Source: a virus. From it: DNA of 33,207 nucleotides. The notes under the pieces were generated by a model. The model had not been told where the DNA came from, ran no database searches, and worked only from the letters and a program-made list of their open reading frames with translations. The stretch lies in IMG/VR virus record IMGVR_UViG_3300037010_001595, positions 1 through 33,207 of that record, one strand, 5' to 3'. The translations under genes were made by a program, and so were the position numbers. Positions 18,784 through 28,019 of this stretch are shown here, in pieces (the first letter of the stretch is position 1; the number at the start of each line of letters is the position of its first letter).

Positions 18784-19941
18784 ATGGCCCTGTCCAACAA
18801 TATCACCGCAATCATCCCTGTGATTTTTGCACAGGGGCTGAATGTTCTCCGGGGCAACTGCGTCATGCCCAGCATGGTGAACAACAGTTTCTCCACCAAC
18901 GCGATGGAAAAAGGCCAGGTGGTGACCGTTCCCATCCCTTCTGCCAATGCGACCAACGACGTCGTTCCTGGCCCCTACGCTCCGGACAGCGGAAATTCCA
19001 CGCCTACCGTCGCGCAGATTTCCCTAGACTACTGGCGCGAGGCTCCCTTCACGCTTACCGAGCAGGAAATGTCTCAGGCTGCTGCGGGTTATCCCGCGCG
19101 TCAGGCCAATGCCGCTGTCGTGGCGCTTGCTGAGTATGTGAACGGCACGATCTTCAGCAAGTACAAGAAGCTCGGCCTCAGCACCGGCACCCCTGGCACC
19201 GCGCCCTTCGCAACCGCTGTTGATAATGCAGTGGACCTGAAGGAACTGCTGACAACCTGGAAGGCCCCCATCGGCGATCGCCGCCTCGTGCTTGATACCG
19301 TTGCCATGGGCAATGCCCTCAAGCTCGGTGCCTTCGCCTACGCGCTCAACAGTAGCGACCCTGCTGTCATGCGCGAAGGTGCAATCGGCCGCAAGTATGG
19401 CTTCGACTGGTTTGAGGACCAGCAGGTTCCTCAGCACACCGCTGGAACCATCACCACTGGCCTGATTGCCAAGGCTGCCACGGGCGTCGCCGCTGGGCTC
19501 AAGACCTTCCTGGCCACGACCGCAGCCTCCACCGGCGCCTGCGCCCTGGTTGCTGGTGATATCATCACCATCGCCGGACATCCGCGGACCTATTCTTTGG
19601 CTGCTGCTGCGACCCAGGCCGCTGCTTCTAGTGATGTCAGCCTCACGATCAATCAGCCGCTCGCTATGCCCTTGGTCGGCTCTGAGTCCATCACTGTGAA
19701 GGCCAGCCACCGAGTGAACCTCGCGTTCCAGGCCGACTGCTTCGGGTTCGCTTCGCGCACCCTGGATCACGTCGCCGGGGCCGAGCCCAACCCAAACTCT
19801 ATGCAGGTTGCCGATCCTGTCAGCGGTCTGACCCTGCGGCTCCAGGTTCGGGAAGAGTTCCACCGTGTTCGGTGGGCCTTCGACCTGCTATGGGGTGTGG
19901 ACATTGTGCGTGAAGAGCTCGGCGCTCGCCTGTTCGGTTAA
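18784..19941 (+). CDS. Major capsid protein, P22 coat type
   Basis: ATG at 18784 has AGGAGG upstream; a longer open frame from 18688 lies in the leader. The 385-residue protein has the hallmarks of the P22 coat family: MALSNNITAIIPVIFAQGLN at the N-terminus, GRKYGFDWFEDQQVPQHTAG in the centre and a C-terminal HRVRWAFDLLWGVDIVREE. An Ala-Ser-Gly-rich insertion (about 225-300) is probably a surface-exposed beta domain. It forms the HK97-fold shell together with the scaffold. Its own promoter and flanking terminators suit high expression. Confidence 0.92.
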   Translation: MALSNNITAIIPVIFAQGLNVLRGNCVMPSMVNNSFSTNAMEKGQVVTVPIPSANATNDVVPGPYAPDSGNSTPTVAQISLDYWREAPFTLTEQEMSQAAAGYPARQANAAVVALAEYVNGTIFSKYKKLGLSTGTPGTAPFATAVDNAVDLKELLTTWKAPIGDRRLVLDTVAMGNALKLGAFAYALNSSDPAVMREGAIGRKYGFDWFEDQQVPQHTAGTITTGLIAKAATGVAAGLKTFLATTAASTGACALVAGDIITIAGHPRTYSLAAAATQAAASSDVSLTINQPLAMPLVGSESITVKASHRVNLAFQADCFGFASRTLDHVAGAEPNPNSMQVADPVSGLTLRLQVREEFHRVRWAFDLLWGVDIVREELGARLFG

Positions 19942-19960
19942 TAACCGGGCGGAGTAACTC

Positions 19961-19998
19961 AGCCGCCTGACGGTTCATACCGTTGGGCGGCTGTTTTT
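19961..19998 (+). terminator. Intrinsic terminator after the coat gene
   Basis: AGCCGCC (19961-19967) pairs with GGCGGCT (19986-19992), with an inner ACGGT/ACCGT stem, followed by GTTTTT. A strong terminator; later genes must be reached by read-through or antitermination. Confidence 0.9.
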
Positions 19999-20024
19999 CA
20001 AATAGCCTTTCTAGGAGGACCAAG

Positions 20025-20195
20025 ATGTCCGATTTCACACCCGGCCCTGTGCCAAAAGATACTGTCAAAGTAGTGGCGCCCTTCGCCGAAGGATTCATGC
20101 TGATCAATAAAGAAGACTTCGTGGAAGGCACTCACGAGATCTTCGTTGAGGTAGATCCATTCAAGGTACCCGAGTCTAAAATCTCGAAGAAGTAG
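20025..20195 (+). CDS. Hypothetical structural-region protein (56 aa)
   Basis: ATG at 20025 has AGGAGG upstream, while the longer frame runs back into the terminator. The product is MSDFTPGPVPKDTVKVVAPF followed by a beta-rich, acidic segment and a basic tail (KISKK). It probably serves at the head or neck, from position only. Confidence 0.7.
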   Translation: MSDFTPGPVPKDTVKVVAPFAEGFMLINKEDFVEGTHEIFVEVDPFKVPESKISKK

Positions 20196-20202
20196 GTGAC
20201 GC

Positions 20203-20697
20203 ATGGCCGTTATCATTGATGCAACTGTGGGAACGCCCACTGCTAACTCTTACTGTTCAGTAAGCGACGCGGAGGACTATTTCCTGACACGGGGCTTCAA
20301 TGATAATTGGACTTCTGCGACCAATGCCGAGAAAGAGTCTTCTCTCATGTGGTCAACCAGAATTCTTGATCAGCAGCCCTGGGCAGGATTCAAGTGGACC
20401 TTGTCGCAGTCACTGAGATTTCCCCGAAGCGGACTTACGGATCGCGATCGTAGGTATGTTCCCTACGATATCATTCCGCAATTCTTAAAGGAAGCGACAG
20501 CGGAGCTGGCCATGGCCTTGCTCGGGGAAGACCGTTCTCTTGACGAAGGCGGGCTGGTGTCCGTTAATGGCAAGGTCGGCCCGGTCAAAGATCCTGATTA
20601 CTACCAGCGAAAACTTCTTCCTGATTCTGTCACTGAAATGATTCTGCCTTATCTAACCGGGCACCCGAATGGTGTGGGCAAGGTCGGTCGTGTATGA
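20203..20697 (+). CDS. Head-tail connector, DnaT-like family
   Basis: 164 residues with the helical-bundle pattern of siphophage adaptors: N-terminal GTPTANSYCSVSDAEDYF, central WAGFKWTLSQSLRFPRSGL and FLKEATAELAMALLG. Such proteins are often annotated as DnaT-like ssDNA-binding proteins by weak similarity, but at this position they are head-completion adaptors that sit below the portal. The start ATG at 20203 follows GGTGACGC, and the end overlaps the next gene as ATGA. Confidence 0.75.
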   Translation: MAVIIDATVGTPTANSYCSVSDAEDYFLTRGFNDNWTSATNAEKESSLMWSTRILDQQPWAGFKWTLSQSLRFPRSGLTDRDRRYVPYDIIPQFLKEATAELAMALLGEDRSLDEGGLVSVNGKVGPVKDPDYYQRKLLPDSVTEMILPYLTGHPNGVGKVGRV

Positions 20698-21047
20698 ATC
20701 TGGCGGCTGTCATCAAACGCAACGGCAAGAAGCTATTGTGGAAAAAGATGTCTGGCTCTAGTGGAGTCTATGACCCAATCACAAGAACTGTTGTCAATGC
20801 AGATCAGCCAGAAGTTCCGATTTACGGCATCATCGATGGGTTCGGGAGCGAAGTAGCGCAGCTTAGGTCGGAGCAGTTCAGAAAAGACGACCTTGATAGG
20901 TCAGGAAGTCTCCGCATACTCACCACTTCGCCGGTTTGTGATGGGGACTATGTGACAGTTGATGGCACCCCCTATACCGTGTTCTACCAGAAGTCCATCT
21001 GGTTTAAGTCAAAGATCATCCTATATGAAATCTTGGTGACTAAGTGA
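20694..21047 (+). CDS. Head closure / neck protein
   Basis: 117 residues, starting in an ATGA overlap. The pattern of a basic N-terminal strand region, a helix-turn segment and a closing beta-hairpin (GDYVTVDGTPYTVFYQKSIW, then IILYEILVTK) is that of small head-tail stopper proteins. Position between the adaptor and the gp10-like gene agrees. No catalytic motif. Confidence 0.65.
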   Translation: MNLAAVIKRNGKKLLWKKMSGSSGVYDPITRTVVNADQPEVPIYGIIDGFGSEVAQLRSEQFRKDDLDRSGSLRILTTSPVCDGDYVTVDGTPYTVFYQKSIWFKSKIILYEILVTK

Positions 21048-21439
21048 ACGGAAAGAATCTGTCATTTCGGTCTTCGGTGGAGAAATTCACCAAGAAGAGA
21101 GCTGACCAGCTCGCTGAGCAGCTAACTGAGATCGTAGAAATAATGCTGGAAGAAGTCCACGATGCGTTCACTAACAGCGGTCATGTAGATTCTGGTTGGG
21201 CACGCGGGTCATGGGATGTTTCAATTGGAGAGCCCAACGAAGGCCTCGCAATGGGTCCGATTCGCCCTCCACGCAAATCCAAGACAGAGCCCCCCGCTAC
21301 TAAGATTCCTAAGATCAAAATGGGCGACAGAATCTTCCTGTGCAACGGTGTGCCTTACATCCGAATAATTGAAAATAAATATGGTATCACAGCGGCTGTA
21401 ATTGCTAGAACTCGCCGAAGAGTTCGGGGTGTGAAATGA
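21044..21439 (+). CDS. HK97 gp10-like neck or tail-completion protein
   Basis: 131 residues, GTG start overlapping the previous stop by four bases. The N-terminal amphipathic helix (FTKKRADQLAEQLTEIVEIM), followed by TNSGHVDSGWARGSWDVSIG and a basic C-terminus, is the usual layout of HK97-gp10-like proteins that help join tail and head. It overlaps the next ATG as ATGA. Confidence 0.75.
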   Translation: MNGKNLSFRSSVEKFTKKRADQLAEQLTEIVEIMLEEVHDAFTNSGHVDSGWARGSWDVSIGEPNEGLAMGPIRPPRKSKTEPPATKIPKIKMGDRIFLCNGVPYIRIIENKYGITAAVIARTRRRVRGVK

Positions 21440-21849
21440 ACTGGAACTCCATCTATTCCGCACTTGAGCAGAAAGTTCAATCCCTTAACCTTGGGTACCC
21501 CGTTTACCCCGAGAACGTCGCATTCTCCTCAACACCCCCCAACCCGTTCATTGAAATTCTTCATATTCCGGTTGATACAGCTCCGCTTACCGTTGGCCGT
21601 GCGGGTGTGATGGAAACCGAAGGCATCATGCGTGTCCTGATTCACTTCCCAGCTGGTTCAGGCGGTGGTGCCGCAACTGAATTAGCTGGGACAATCGCCA
21701 GGGCGCTAAAACCTGGTACTTCCCTCCCCGCTGGCGGCGGCGATGTGGTATTTTATAAGTCTACCCTTGGCACCAAAGCCGCTGATCAAGATACAGATTG
21801 GTGGACCCTGCCAGTCTCCGTTTACTACAACGCGTACCACAACTTCTAG
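21436..21849 (+). CDS. Tail terminator protein (lambda U-like, DUF4128)
   Basis: 137 residues: NSIYSALEQKVQSLNLGYPV and the N-terminal PFIEILHIPVDT segment match DUF4128-type tail terminators, which cap the tail tube and set the attachment interface to the head. The C-terminal half is beta-rich. It starts in an ATGA overlap and ends nine bases before the tail tube gene. Confidence 0.78.
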   Translation: MNWNSIYSALEQKVQSLNLGYPVYPENVAFSSTPPNPFIEILHIPVDTAPLTVGRAGVMETEGIMRVLIHFPAGSGGGAATELAGTIARALKPGTSLPAGGGDVVFYKSTLGTKAADQDTDWWTLPVSVYYNAYHNF

Positions 21850-21858
21850 GAGGGAACC

Positions 21859-23070
21859 GTGGCAACTTATTCTTCTGGCTCTACCGTAACCTGGAGGCAG
21901 GCTCTTGAAACTGTCTACGGAGACAAGGGGCTTTCTCCCACCATCCCAATGAAGACGCTTCGCGCGAAGCCGTCTAATATGAGTCTCAAGAAGGACACTT
22001 ACACCACTGACGAAGTTCGGGCCGATCGTGGTATCAGCGATGTTCGGCACGGAATGCGTAAGGTTGAGGGATCCATCGAGGGCGATCTCATGCTGGGTGA
22101 CTGGGATGATTTCCTTCAGGGCGCTCTCCAGGGAACTTGGTCTAATAAGAATCTGCGCGCTGGCCTCACGCTCCGATCATATGTTTTGGAGCAGTCGTTC
22201 CCTGATCTTACCGCCATTCAGTATCGGTTGTTCTTCGGGTGCAGCTTCTCAAAAATGAAACTTACCATCAAACCCGGGGCCATGGTGGGCATCTCCTTTG
22301 ATATCCTCGGACAGGATGCCACTGCGGGCACTGTTCAGGCCATCAATAGCACTGTCGCTGCTGGGACTTCTAGTCCGGTGAGCTACGCGGGTGGAACGAT
22401 CACTGAGGGCGGCACGGCCATCGCCTACGTCACCGGCTGCGACATCAATCTGGACAATGGCATCGGTCAGGTGGGAGTGATCGGATCCAACACCTCCCCG
22501 GCCACTTTCAATGGGCGCTCCGCCGTCACTGGAACCATCACGGCTCTGTTCAAGGACTTGGTTCTTCTGAATAAGTTTCTGAACGAAACCGAGAGTTCTC
22601 TTAACATGACGTTGGTTGACCCAGCGGGCGGTGCATTCACCATCAATCTGCCGCGCATCAAATACACGGGGGCAGAAATCGCACCTCCCAAGGACGGCGC
22701 GACCATCATGACACTGCCGTTCACGGCACTGCATGACAATGCCATTTCCTCTGCCGCTGGGACCACACTCGCAATAAGCGCGGCTGCCCCCACCACGACT
22801 GCTCTCACGGCCACGCTCACAAAGGCTGTCGGAGGTTCGTTCACTAGTTTCATCACCGAAGGGTTCAATGTCGGCGACATCATCACGCTCAAGAACGCCA
22901 CGACCCCTGGAAACAATGGAGACTGGGTCGTATCGGCCGTGTCGGCCACTGTGTTGACCGTCGTCGTTCCTGTAGGATCCACGATGGTAGCTCAGACTGC
23001 TGCCGCCCCTGGCTCGGCCGCTGGGGATATTTCCCTTCAGTCCACCAACATTGGCATTTCGCGCACCTAA
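21859..23070 (+). CDS. Major tail tube protein
   Basis: 403 residues, GTG start with AGGAGG upstream. The N-terminal part (TYSSGSTVTWRQALETVYGD; VRADRGISDVRHGMRKVEGS) and the IEGDLMLGDWDDFLQGALQG segment are typical of siphophage tail tube proteins. The C-terminal 100 residues form an Ala-Thr-Ser-Val-rich beta domain (VGDIITLKNATTPGNNGDWV) that probably projects from the tube. It polymerises around the tape measure. Confidence 0.88.
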   Translation: MATYSSGSTVTWRQALETVYGDKGLSPTIPMKTLRAKPSNMSLKKDTYTTDEVRADRGISDVRHGMRKVEGSIEGDLMLGDWDDFLQGALQGTWSNKNLRAGLTLRSYVLEQSFPDLTAIQYRLFFGCSFSKMKLTIKPGAMVGISFDILGQDATAGTVQAINSTVAAGTSSPVSYAGGTITEGGTAIAYVTGCDINLDNGIGQVGVIGSNTSPATFNGRSAVTGTITALFKDLVLLNKFLNETESSLNMTLVDPAGGAFTINLPRIKYTGAEIAPPKDGATIMTLPFTALHDNAISSAAGTTLAISAAAPTTTALTATLTKAVGGSFTSFITEGFNVGDIITLKNATTPGNNGDWVVSAVSATVLTVVVPVGSTMVAQTAAAPGSAAGDISLQSTNIGISRT

Positions 23071-23100
23071 TTTCCCACTCAATCCTCCTAGGAGAATACC

Positions 23101-23508
23101 ATGTCTTTGGACCTTTTCAACTACACCTCCGATAAAGCCAACATCCCGGCTGAAGTCGTCATCAAGCACCCCGTAACTGGGGAGCCCACAGACGTCTCCA
23201 TCTTCGTGGTTGGTACGGACTCTACCGCTGCCCAGGCTTGTCTGGATAAGCAACAGGCGCTCCGTTTCAAGGAAATGACGAAGGGGGATGGTGAGATGGT
23301 CCTTCCAGAGTTTGACGCCCAGCAGAACCGGGAAAGTTTCCTGGATCTGCTAGTCGTCTGCACCACTGGGTGGAAGAACATGGCTTGGAAGGGCGAAGAA
23401 CTGGGCTACTCGCCAGAGAACGCCAGGATGATCTATTCCAAGGTTCCTACGATCCGTGATCAGGTCAACAAGGCCACTGGGAGCCGCAAACTTTTTTTCA
23501 AGGACTGA
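23101..23508 (+). CDS. Tail assembly chaperone (lambda G-like)
   Basis: 135 residues from an ATG with AGGAGAATACC upstream. Short, mixed alpha/beta, ending TGSRKLFFKD. At this position, just before the tape measure, it is the lambda gpG equivalent, which coats the tape measure protein during tail assembly. The ribosomes that slip at 23493-23499 make a longer fusion instead. Confidence 0.85.
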   Translation: MSLDLFNYTSDKANIPAEVVIKHPVTGEPTDVSIFVVGTDSTAAQACLDKQQALRFKEMTKGDGEMVLPEFDAQQNRESFLDLLVVCTTGWKNMAWKGEELGYSPENARMIYSKVPTIRDQVNKATGSRKLFFKD

Positions 23509-23846
23509 GGCTGAAGTTAAATGAATTCGCTGAGAAATCATTCGCACTTGATGTCCCGCAGAAAACAGGGGGCACGCTACGAGAACATGTCAAGTTTCTG
23601 CGGGATCAGGGCGTCGATGTCAGTGAGTTTCTTCCGCCTCCAATGCCGTATCAGTGCGCGGAAATTTGGAACTGGTTTTGCGAAATTAGCCTCGGGCGCC
23701 AAAGCAACGGAATGGGTGCCAATCCACTCCCATGCACAGAGATCTTGGCTTGGTCGCAGTTACGAGGAATAAGGCTGGGGGCCTTTGAATTCTCCTGCAT
23801 TCGTGGTCTAGACCTAATGTTTATAAGGACTATGAACAATGGCTGA
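23101..23846 (+). CDS. Frameshifted tail assembly chaperone (lambda GT-like)
   Basis: A -1 slip at T_TTT_TTC adds 115 residues, giving about 248 in all. The extension begins QGLRLKLNEFAEKSFALDVP and ends LRGIRLGAFEFSCIRGLDLM, a segment typical of tail-chaperone T domains. The added frame has no start or ribosome site of its own, remains open exactly to the tape measure gene and overlaps it by eight bases, as in lambda. The fusion would recruit tail tube subunits to the tape measure. Confidence 0.88.
23493..23499 (+). other. Programmed -1 frameshift site
   Basis: The heptamer TTTTTTC is in the right register (zero frame T, TTT, TTC): both tRNAs can re-pair with TTT after a one-base slip. It is three codons before the TGA of the short chaperone. 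Confidence 0.88.
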
Positions 23847-26800
23847 TGTCGCAACCCTCATCTTAGAAGTTGACGGCCGCCCAGTTAGTCAAGCTGAGGC
23901 GGCCCTCTTGTCGTTGAAAAATGCCAGCGACAAAACTGCTGACTCTGCTGATCTTTTAGCGTCAGTGTATGGAAAACTCGCCGGAATTATTTCAACTACA
24001 GTAATTATAGACGCCATCAAAAATGTCGCTATGCTGGGTGCGCGCTACGAGATGCTCGGGGCGACTATGACTGTGATGGCCAACAACGCTGGCATCACTG
24101 GCGATATGATGCAGGCTATCCAGGATAAGATGGAACAAACGGGCATCAGCGCTTTGCGAGCGCGACAAGGTCTTCAGCTCATGGCGGCTGCACAGGTAAA
24201 TCTATCTAAAGCTGCAGAGTTGGGCCGCGTGGCGCAGGATGGTGCGACATTAGCTGGAATCAATAGCTCTGAGGCCTTTGCCAAGCTGGTCCAGGGTATT
24301 TCAACTGGAGAGTCTCGTATCATTCGCCATATGGGCATTATGGTGAATTTTAAATCGGCCATCAATGAATACGCACGCGCTAATCATGTTGCTGTTGAAA
24401 GTATAGACGCTAAGACGCTGGCTGAAATTCGTATGGATGCGGTGTTGGCAGAAGGCGCCAAGCGCCAAGGCGTATATGAAGCGGCAATGACTACTGCTGG
24501 CAAGCAGATGTTGTCAATGGTTCGTTACACAGAGAACCTCCAGGTAAGGTTAGGTGAAACCTTCAACCCCGCTACGACAGAAATTGTCTTTGCGCTGGTG
24601 GGCGCATTCAAGGATGCATCGGAAGCAATGAAGGAGTGGAGAGATTCTGGTGGGCAGGCTACTTTTGCGAATAACTTGGCCGAAGATATCAAGACTGCCA
24701 TCAACTATGTAGAGACTTTTGTAGGCACACTTGCAGAAATGAAAACTTCTCTAGAAGTGTTGGCTGCTGGTTTTGCCGCGTTCAAAGTAGTTCAGTGGTT
24801 ACAGTCGGCCAGCGCAGCTTTCCACAAGTGGGCATCTGGGGGAATAGATTCCTTCCGAACGATGACCATGTCCCAGATTCAGTATGCGGCGTCTGCGAAA
24901 GTAGCCGCACTCGCTGATCATGCCGAAGTCGAGGCTGAGGTTGCGGCTCAGAAGGGCCGTTTTTTGACCAATGATTTAATCAATAGGCGTGCTCTCGCTA
25001 ATCTGCGTGTTGCTGAATCCGATGCTGTTCTGACAGCTGCGGAACTTAGACTGGCCGAAGCAGAGACCCTACGCGGGCAGGCCGCTATCATGGCTAACGG
25101 GGCCCTAGATGCGGCGGGGGGCCCGATGGGACTGATAGCGATTGCTATCACGGGTATTATCTTCTTATATCAGAAATTAAAAGATTCCACCATTGAAGAG
25201 GCCGAAGCGGCAAATACTTCCATGATAGCTAAGGGCAAGGCTCTTGTGGAAGAGACGCGCAATGTTGAAAAATATCTGAATATCCGGGCACACTCTAAAA
25301 AGAAACTATCTGAAGATGAGATCAAAGAAAAGATGTATGACCCACTTGACACACCTGAGGTTAAGGCGCTGGATGCTCAGATCGCTAAGATCCAGGAAAA
25401 GGCGAACGCAGAAATAAAGGCGGCTGGGCTCACAGCAGAAGCGTGGTATAGTGCCGAAGAAGCTCAGGAAATGATGCTTGAGGGGGGTATCGTTACCACG
25501 AAGGAAAGCGTCACGCTCATGGAACAAGAGTTATCTCATCTGAAGGCGTTCCGAGAGTGGTTCCTGAAACTTCAAGCCGATAATAAGGCCGCTACTGATG
25601 CCAAGCAGAAGGTAATGATTCAGGATGCAAAGGATCGTGAGCGTGATCAGGCTGTGGCAGAGAACAAACAGCGCCAGCTATACTTCCTCACGCAAATGGC
25701 CGCAATGCGAGAAAAGATCATGGATGCGGATGAGAAAGGAATTGGGCTCAATAAGCAGGCTCTGGAGTTCAAAAAGTTAGAAGCGGAAACAGCCAAGAAA
25801 ATAGTAGACTGGACCGCCATGTATAACGATGTGAATGAAAAAACTGGCAAGCGCAAGCTGGATAAGGCCCAGCTTGATAAGCTAAAACTGATGCAACAGG
25901 AGGAAGAAGCTAAACAGAAGGCTTCAATAATTCGGGTGGGCGGAGAAGCCGCAGACGAGAACGTGTATTCTGGTATGCAGCAGATGCGCGAAACCTCCGA
26001 CGCGTATAATCGTAGTCTGGAAGAAACTATATCGCTTGAAATGTGGCGCAGCGTAAACCTCGCGGACGGAAACATTACAGAATCAGAGTTCCTAGATCTC
26101 ATTAAGGAAAAGACCAGTCTTACTATACTGGCCAAGCGGCGGGCCAATGACGAGTCCGAGATATATCTGAAGACTATCAAGGATGTAAATGAGCAGGAGC
26201 GGCTAGGAATCATCTCAGCTGAAAAAGCAATGAAATCTAGGTTCGATGCAGACAATACTCGTAGCGGAGGTAGGCTTGCAGCCAACTCCACCCCAGAAGA
26301 AACCTATGCGCGGGAAGTGGCGCAGTTGGAAGCTTATCGGAAGAATGGGGGAGACTTGGTCACATACCAGCGCTCTCTCATTAAACTAAAAGAAGCGAGC
26401 GGTTCAGCGTGGGCTGCCATGGGGGCGGCTGTCAAAGGGTATACAGATCAGACATCTACCTTACTTGCTGACTTCTTCAACGGCACTTCCACAAACTGGC
26501 ACAAGATGTTCTCCAGTATGGTTCGCGACATGGAAATAGCGATCATAAAAGCAATGATCATGAAGCCGATCATGGACGCGCTAGCCGCTTCCCTGACATC
26601 TCTCACCAAGGGTGGAGGCCCAGGCTTCTTTTCCACCTTTGCGTCATACTTCAATGGCAGCACACCCAGCCTAACTCAAGCCCCAACAGGCGTGACGTTC
26701 CCGTATGTTCCAGGAACCCTCAGCACCAGTATTGGTCCAAATATCGGCGCTTCTGCGGCCTTTAGCGGGGCGGGCGCGGCTGCTGGCCTAGCCACAGCGG

Positions 26801-26994
26801 CGCAGCCCAGAGGCACCGGGGACGTTTACCTGAGCGTTTCTGTGGCTGCCAACGGCAGCGCCCAAACCCAGGAAAGCGGCTCTAATGATCAGAGTATCGC
26901 AATGGCCCGCAGTCTTGCTGCTAAGATGCGAGAAGTAATCATGGACGAGCAGCGCCCCAATGGAATAATCTATAACTTTGTGAATGGGCGGTAA
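23839..26994 (+). CDS. Tape measure protein
   Basis: 1,051 residues, ATG with AAGGA upstream, overlapping the frameshift product. Long helical repeats with coiled-coil character dominate (SLKNASDKTADSADLLASVY; EQERLGIISAEKAMKSRFDA). A hydrophobic span near residues 420-440 (GPMGLIAIAITGIIFLY) could insert in the host inner membrane. The C-terminus resembles lambda-type tail-tip interaction ends (MREVIMDEQRPNGIIYNF). By the usual 1.5 A per residue it predicts a tail of roughly 150-160 nm. Confidence 0.93.
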   Translation: MADVATLILEVDGRPVSQAEAALLSLKNASDKTADSADLLASVYGKLAGIISTTVIIDAIKNVAMLGARYEMLGATMTVMANNAGITGDMMQAIQDKMEQTGISALRARQGLQLMAAAQVNLSKAAELGRVAQDGATLAGINSSEAFAKLVQGISTGESRIIRHMGIMVNFKSAINEYARANHVAVESIDAKTLAEIRMDAVLAEGAKRQGVYEAAMTTAGKQMLSMVRYTENLQVRLGETFNPATTEIVFALVGAFKDASEAMKEWRDSGGQATFANNLAEDIKTAINYVETFVGTLAEMKTSLEVLAAGFAAFKVVQWLQSASAAFHKWASGGIDSFRTMTMSQIQYAASAKVAALADHAEVEAEVAAQKGRFLTNDLINRRALANLRVAESDAVLTAAELRLAEAETLRGQAAIMANGALDAAGGPMGLIAIAITGIIFLYQKLKDSTIEEAEAANTSMIAKGKALVEETRNVEKYLNIRAHSKKKLSEDEIKEKMYDPLDTPEVKALDAQIAKIQEKANAEIKAAGLTAEAWYSAEEAQEMMLEGGIVTTKESVTLMEQELSHLKAFREWFLKLQADNKAATDAKQKVMIQDAKDRERDQAVAENKQRQLYFLTQMAAMREKIMDADEKGIGLNKQALEFKKLEAETAKKIVDWTAMYNDVNEKTGKRKLDKAQLDKLKLMQQEEEAKQKASIIRVGGEAADENVYSGMQQMRETSDAYNRSLEETISLEMWRSVNLADGNITESEFLDLIKEKTSLTILAKRRANDESEIYLKTIKDVNEQERLGIISAEKAMKSRFDADNTRSGGRLAANSTPEETYAREVAQLEAYRKNGGDLVTYQRSLIKLKEASGSAWAAMGAAVKGYTDQTSTLLADFFNGTSTNWHKMFSSMVRDMEIAIIKAMIMKPIMDALAASLTSLTKGGGPGFFSTFASYFNGSTPSLTQAPTGVTFPYVPGTLSTSIGPNIGASAAFSGAGAAAGLATAAQPRGTGDVYLSVSVAANGSAQTQESGSNDQSIAMARSLAAKMREVIMDEQRPNGIIYNFVNGR

Positions 26995-26997
26995 TCT

Positions 26998-27330
26998 ATG
27001 GCTACTTTCACTTGGCTGCCATCAACTGGAACTTCTGATGACAAAAAGTTGCGAGTCATAAAAGCGCAGTTCGGCGATGGGTATGCCCAGCGTGCCCGCG
27101 ATGGCCTGAACACGAGTCTCGCCAAGTGGTCAGTTGAATTCAATAACCGGACAACAGCAGAGGCCGACGCCATTGAAGCTTTTCTTGAAGCGCAGCATGG
27201 GACCACCCCATTCGACTGGACACCCCCGAACGGAACTTCGCACAAGTTCATTTGCGATAACTGGAAGCGCACAGAGAACAGTTTCAATCAAGTGTCCATC
27301 TCTGGTGTATTTGAGCAGGTGCCAATGTGA
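26998..27330 (+). CDS. Minor tail protein M
   Basis: 110 residues, matching lambda gpM (Phage_min_tail): TFTWLPSTGTSDDKKLRVIK, FGDGYAQRARDGLN and PFDWTPPNGTSHKFICDNWK are family landmarks. It joins the tail tip complex. The stop overlaps the GTG start of the next gene by four bases. Confidence 0.9.
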   Translation: MATFTWLPSTGTSDDKKLRVIKAQFGDGYAQRARDGLNTSLAKWSVEFNNRTTAEADAIEAFLEAQHGTTPFDWTPPNGTSHKFICDNWKRTENSFNQVSISGVFEQVPM

Positions 27331-28019
27331 CTCTTTCTCGCTTAGATCCCGGGTATGTTGACCCCATTCCGCGCAGGGAAATCGCAAGTCTAGACCCCGG
27401 CGCTGTTATTGAACTGTTCGTTCTAGACGCCAGCGATCCCAGCATCGGGGGCGGGCTGACTTATTTCCACGCCGGAACGAACGATGTGTGGGCCAACATC
27501 GTCTGGCAGGGCAACACCTATCAAGCATTCCCTATCAAGGCAGACGGGTTCGAAATAACCGGAAAAGGCACCCTGCCCCGGCCAAAGATCACAGTTGCGG
27601 CTGTTGATGGTCTGATTGGATTGATGATCCGAGACTACGACGATTTGGTGGGGGCCACACTCATAAGAAAGAGGACACTTGCCAAGTTCCTCCCCACAGG
27701 TTCAAGCCCGAATCCTAATGCCTACCTGCCGGATGATGTGTTCGTCATAGAACGAAAGACCCTTGAAACAAAGGATTTCATCTCCTTTGAGCTTGCCAGC
27801 AAGATGGACGCGCAGGGCCTCAAACTTCCGCGCAGAGTTATCCAGGCAACCATCTGTCCTTGGGTCTACAAGGGATACGAATGCACCTACTCGGGAGCTC
27901 TGGCCACCTGCAATAAAACTCTGAACGATGCAACGGGAGACGGTGGGTGTCTACAGCACTTCTCCCCCGCCACCCCGCTTCCTTATGGTGGATTTCCAGG
28001 CGCGGGGCTGGTGCGATGA
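27327..28019 (+). CDS. Minor tail protein L
   Basis: 230 residues, GTG start. Matches lambda gpL: the N-terminal ELFVLDASDPSIGG, the central YQAFPIKADGFEITGKGTLP and the four cysteines C177, C186, C195 and C208 of the C-terminal domain, which in lambda gpL bind an iron-sulfur cluster. Part of the tail tip. The stop overlaps the next ATG as ATGA. Confidence 0.9.
   Translation: MTLSRLDPGYVDPIPRREIASLDPGAVIELFVLDASDPSIGGGLTYFHAGTNDVWANIVWQGNTYQAFPIKADGFEITGKGTLPRPKITVAAVDGLIGLMIRDYDDLVGATLIRKRTLAKFLPTGSSPNPNAYLPDDVFVIERKTLETKDFISFELASKMDAQGLKLPRRVIQATICPWVYKGYECTYSGALATCNKTLNDATGDGGCLQHFSPATPLPYGGFPGAGLVR

Noticed and set aside
19024-19863. Long minus-strand frame opposite the coat gene
   Set aside because: A mirror of a GC-rich, codon-biased gene.
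22249-23253. Minus-strand frame opposite the tail tube gene
   Set aside because: Spans two well-supported plus-strand genes and has no ribosome site or recognisable protein.
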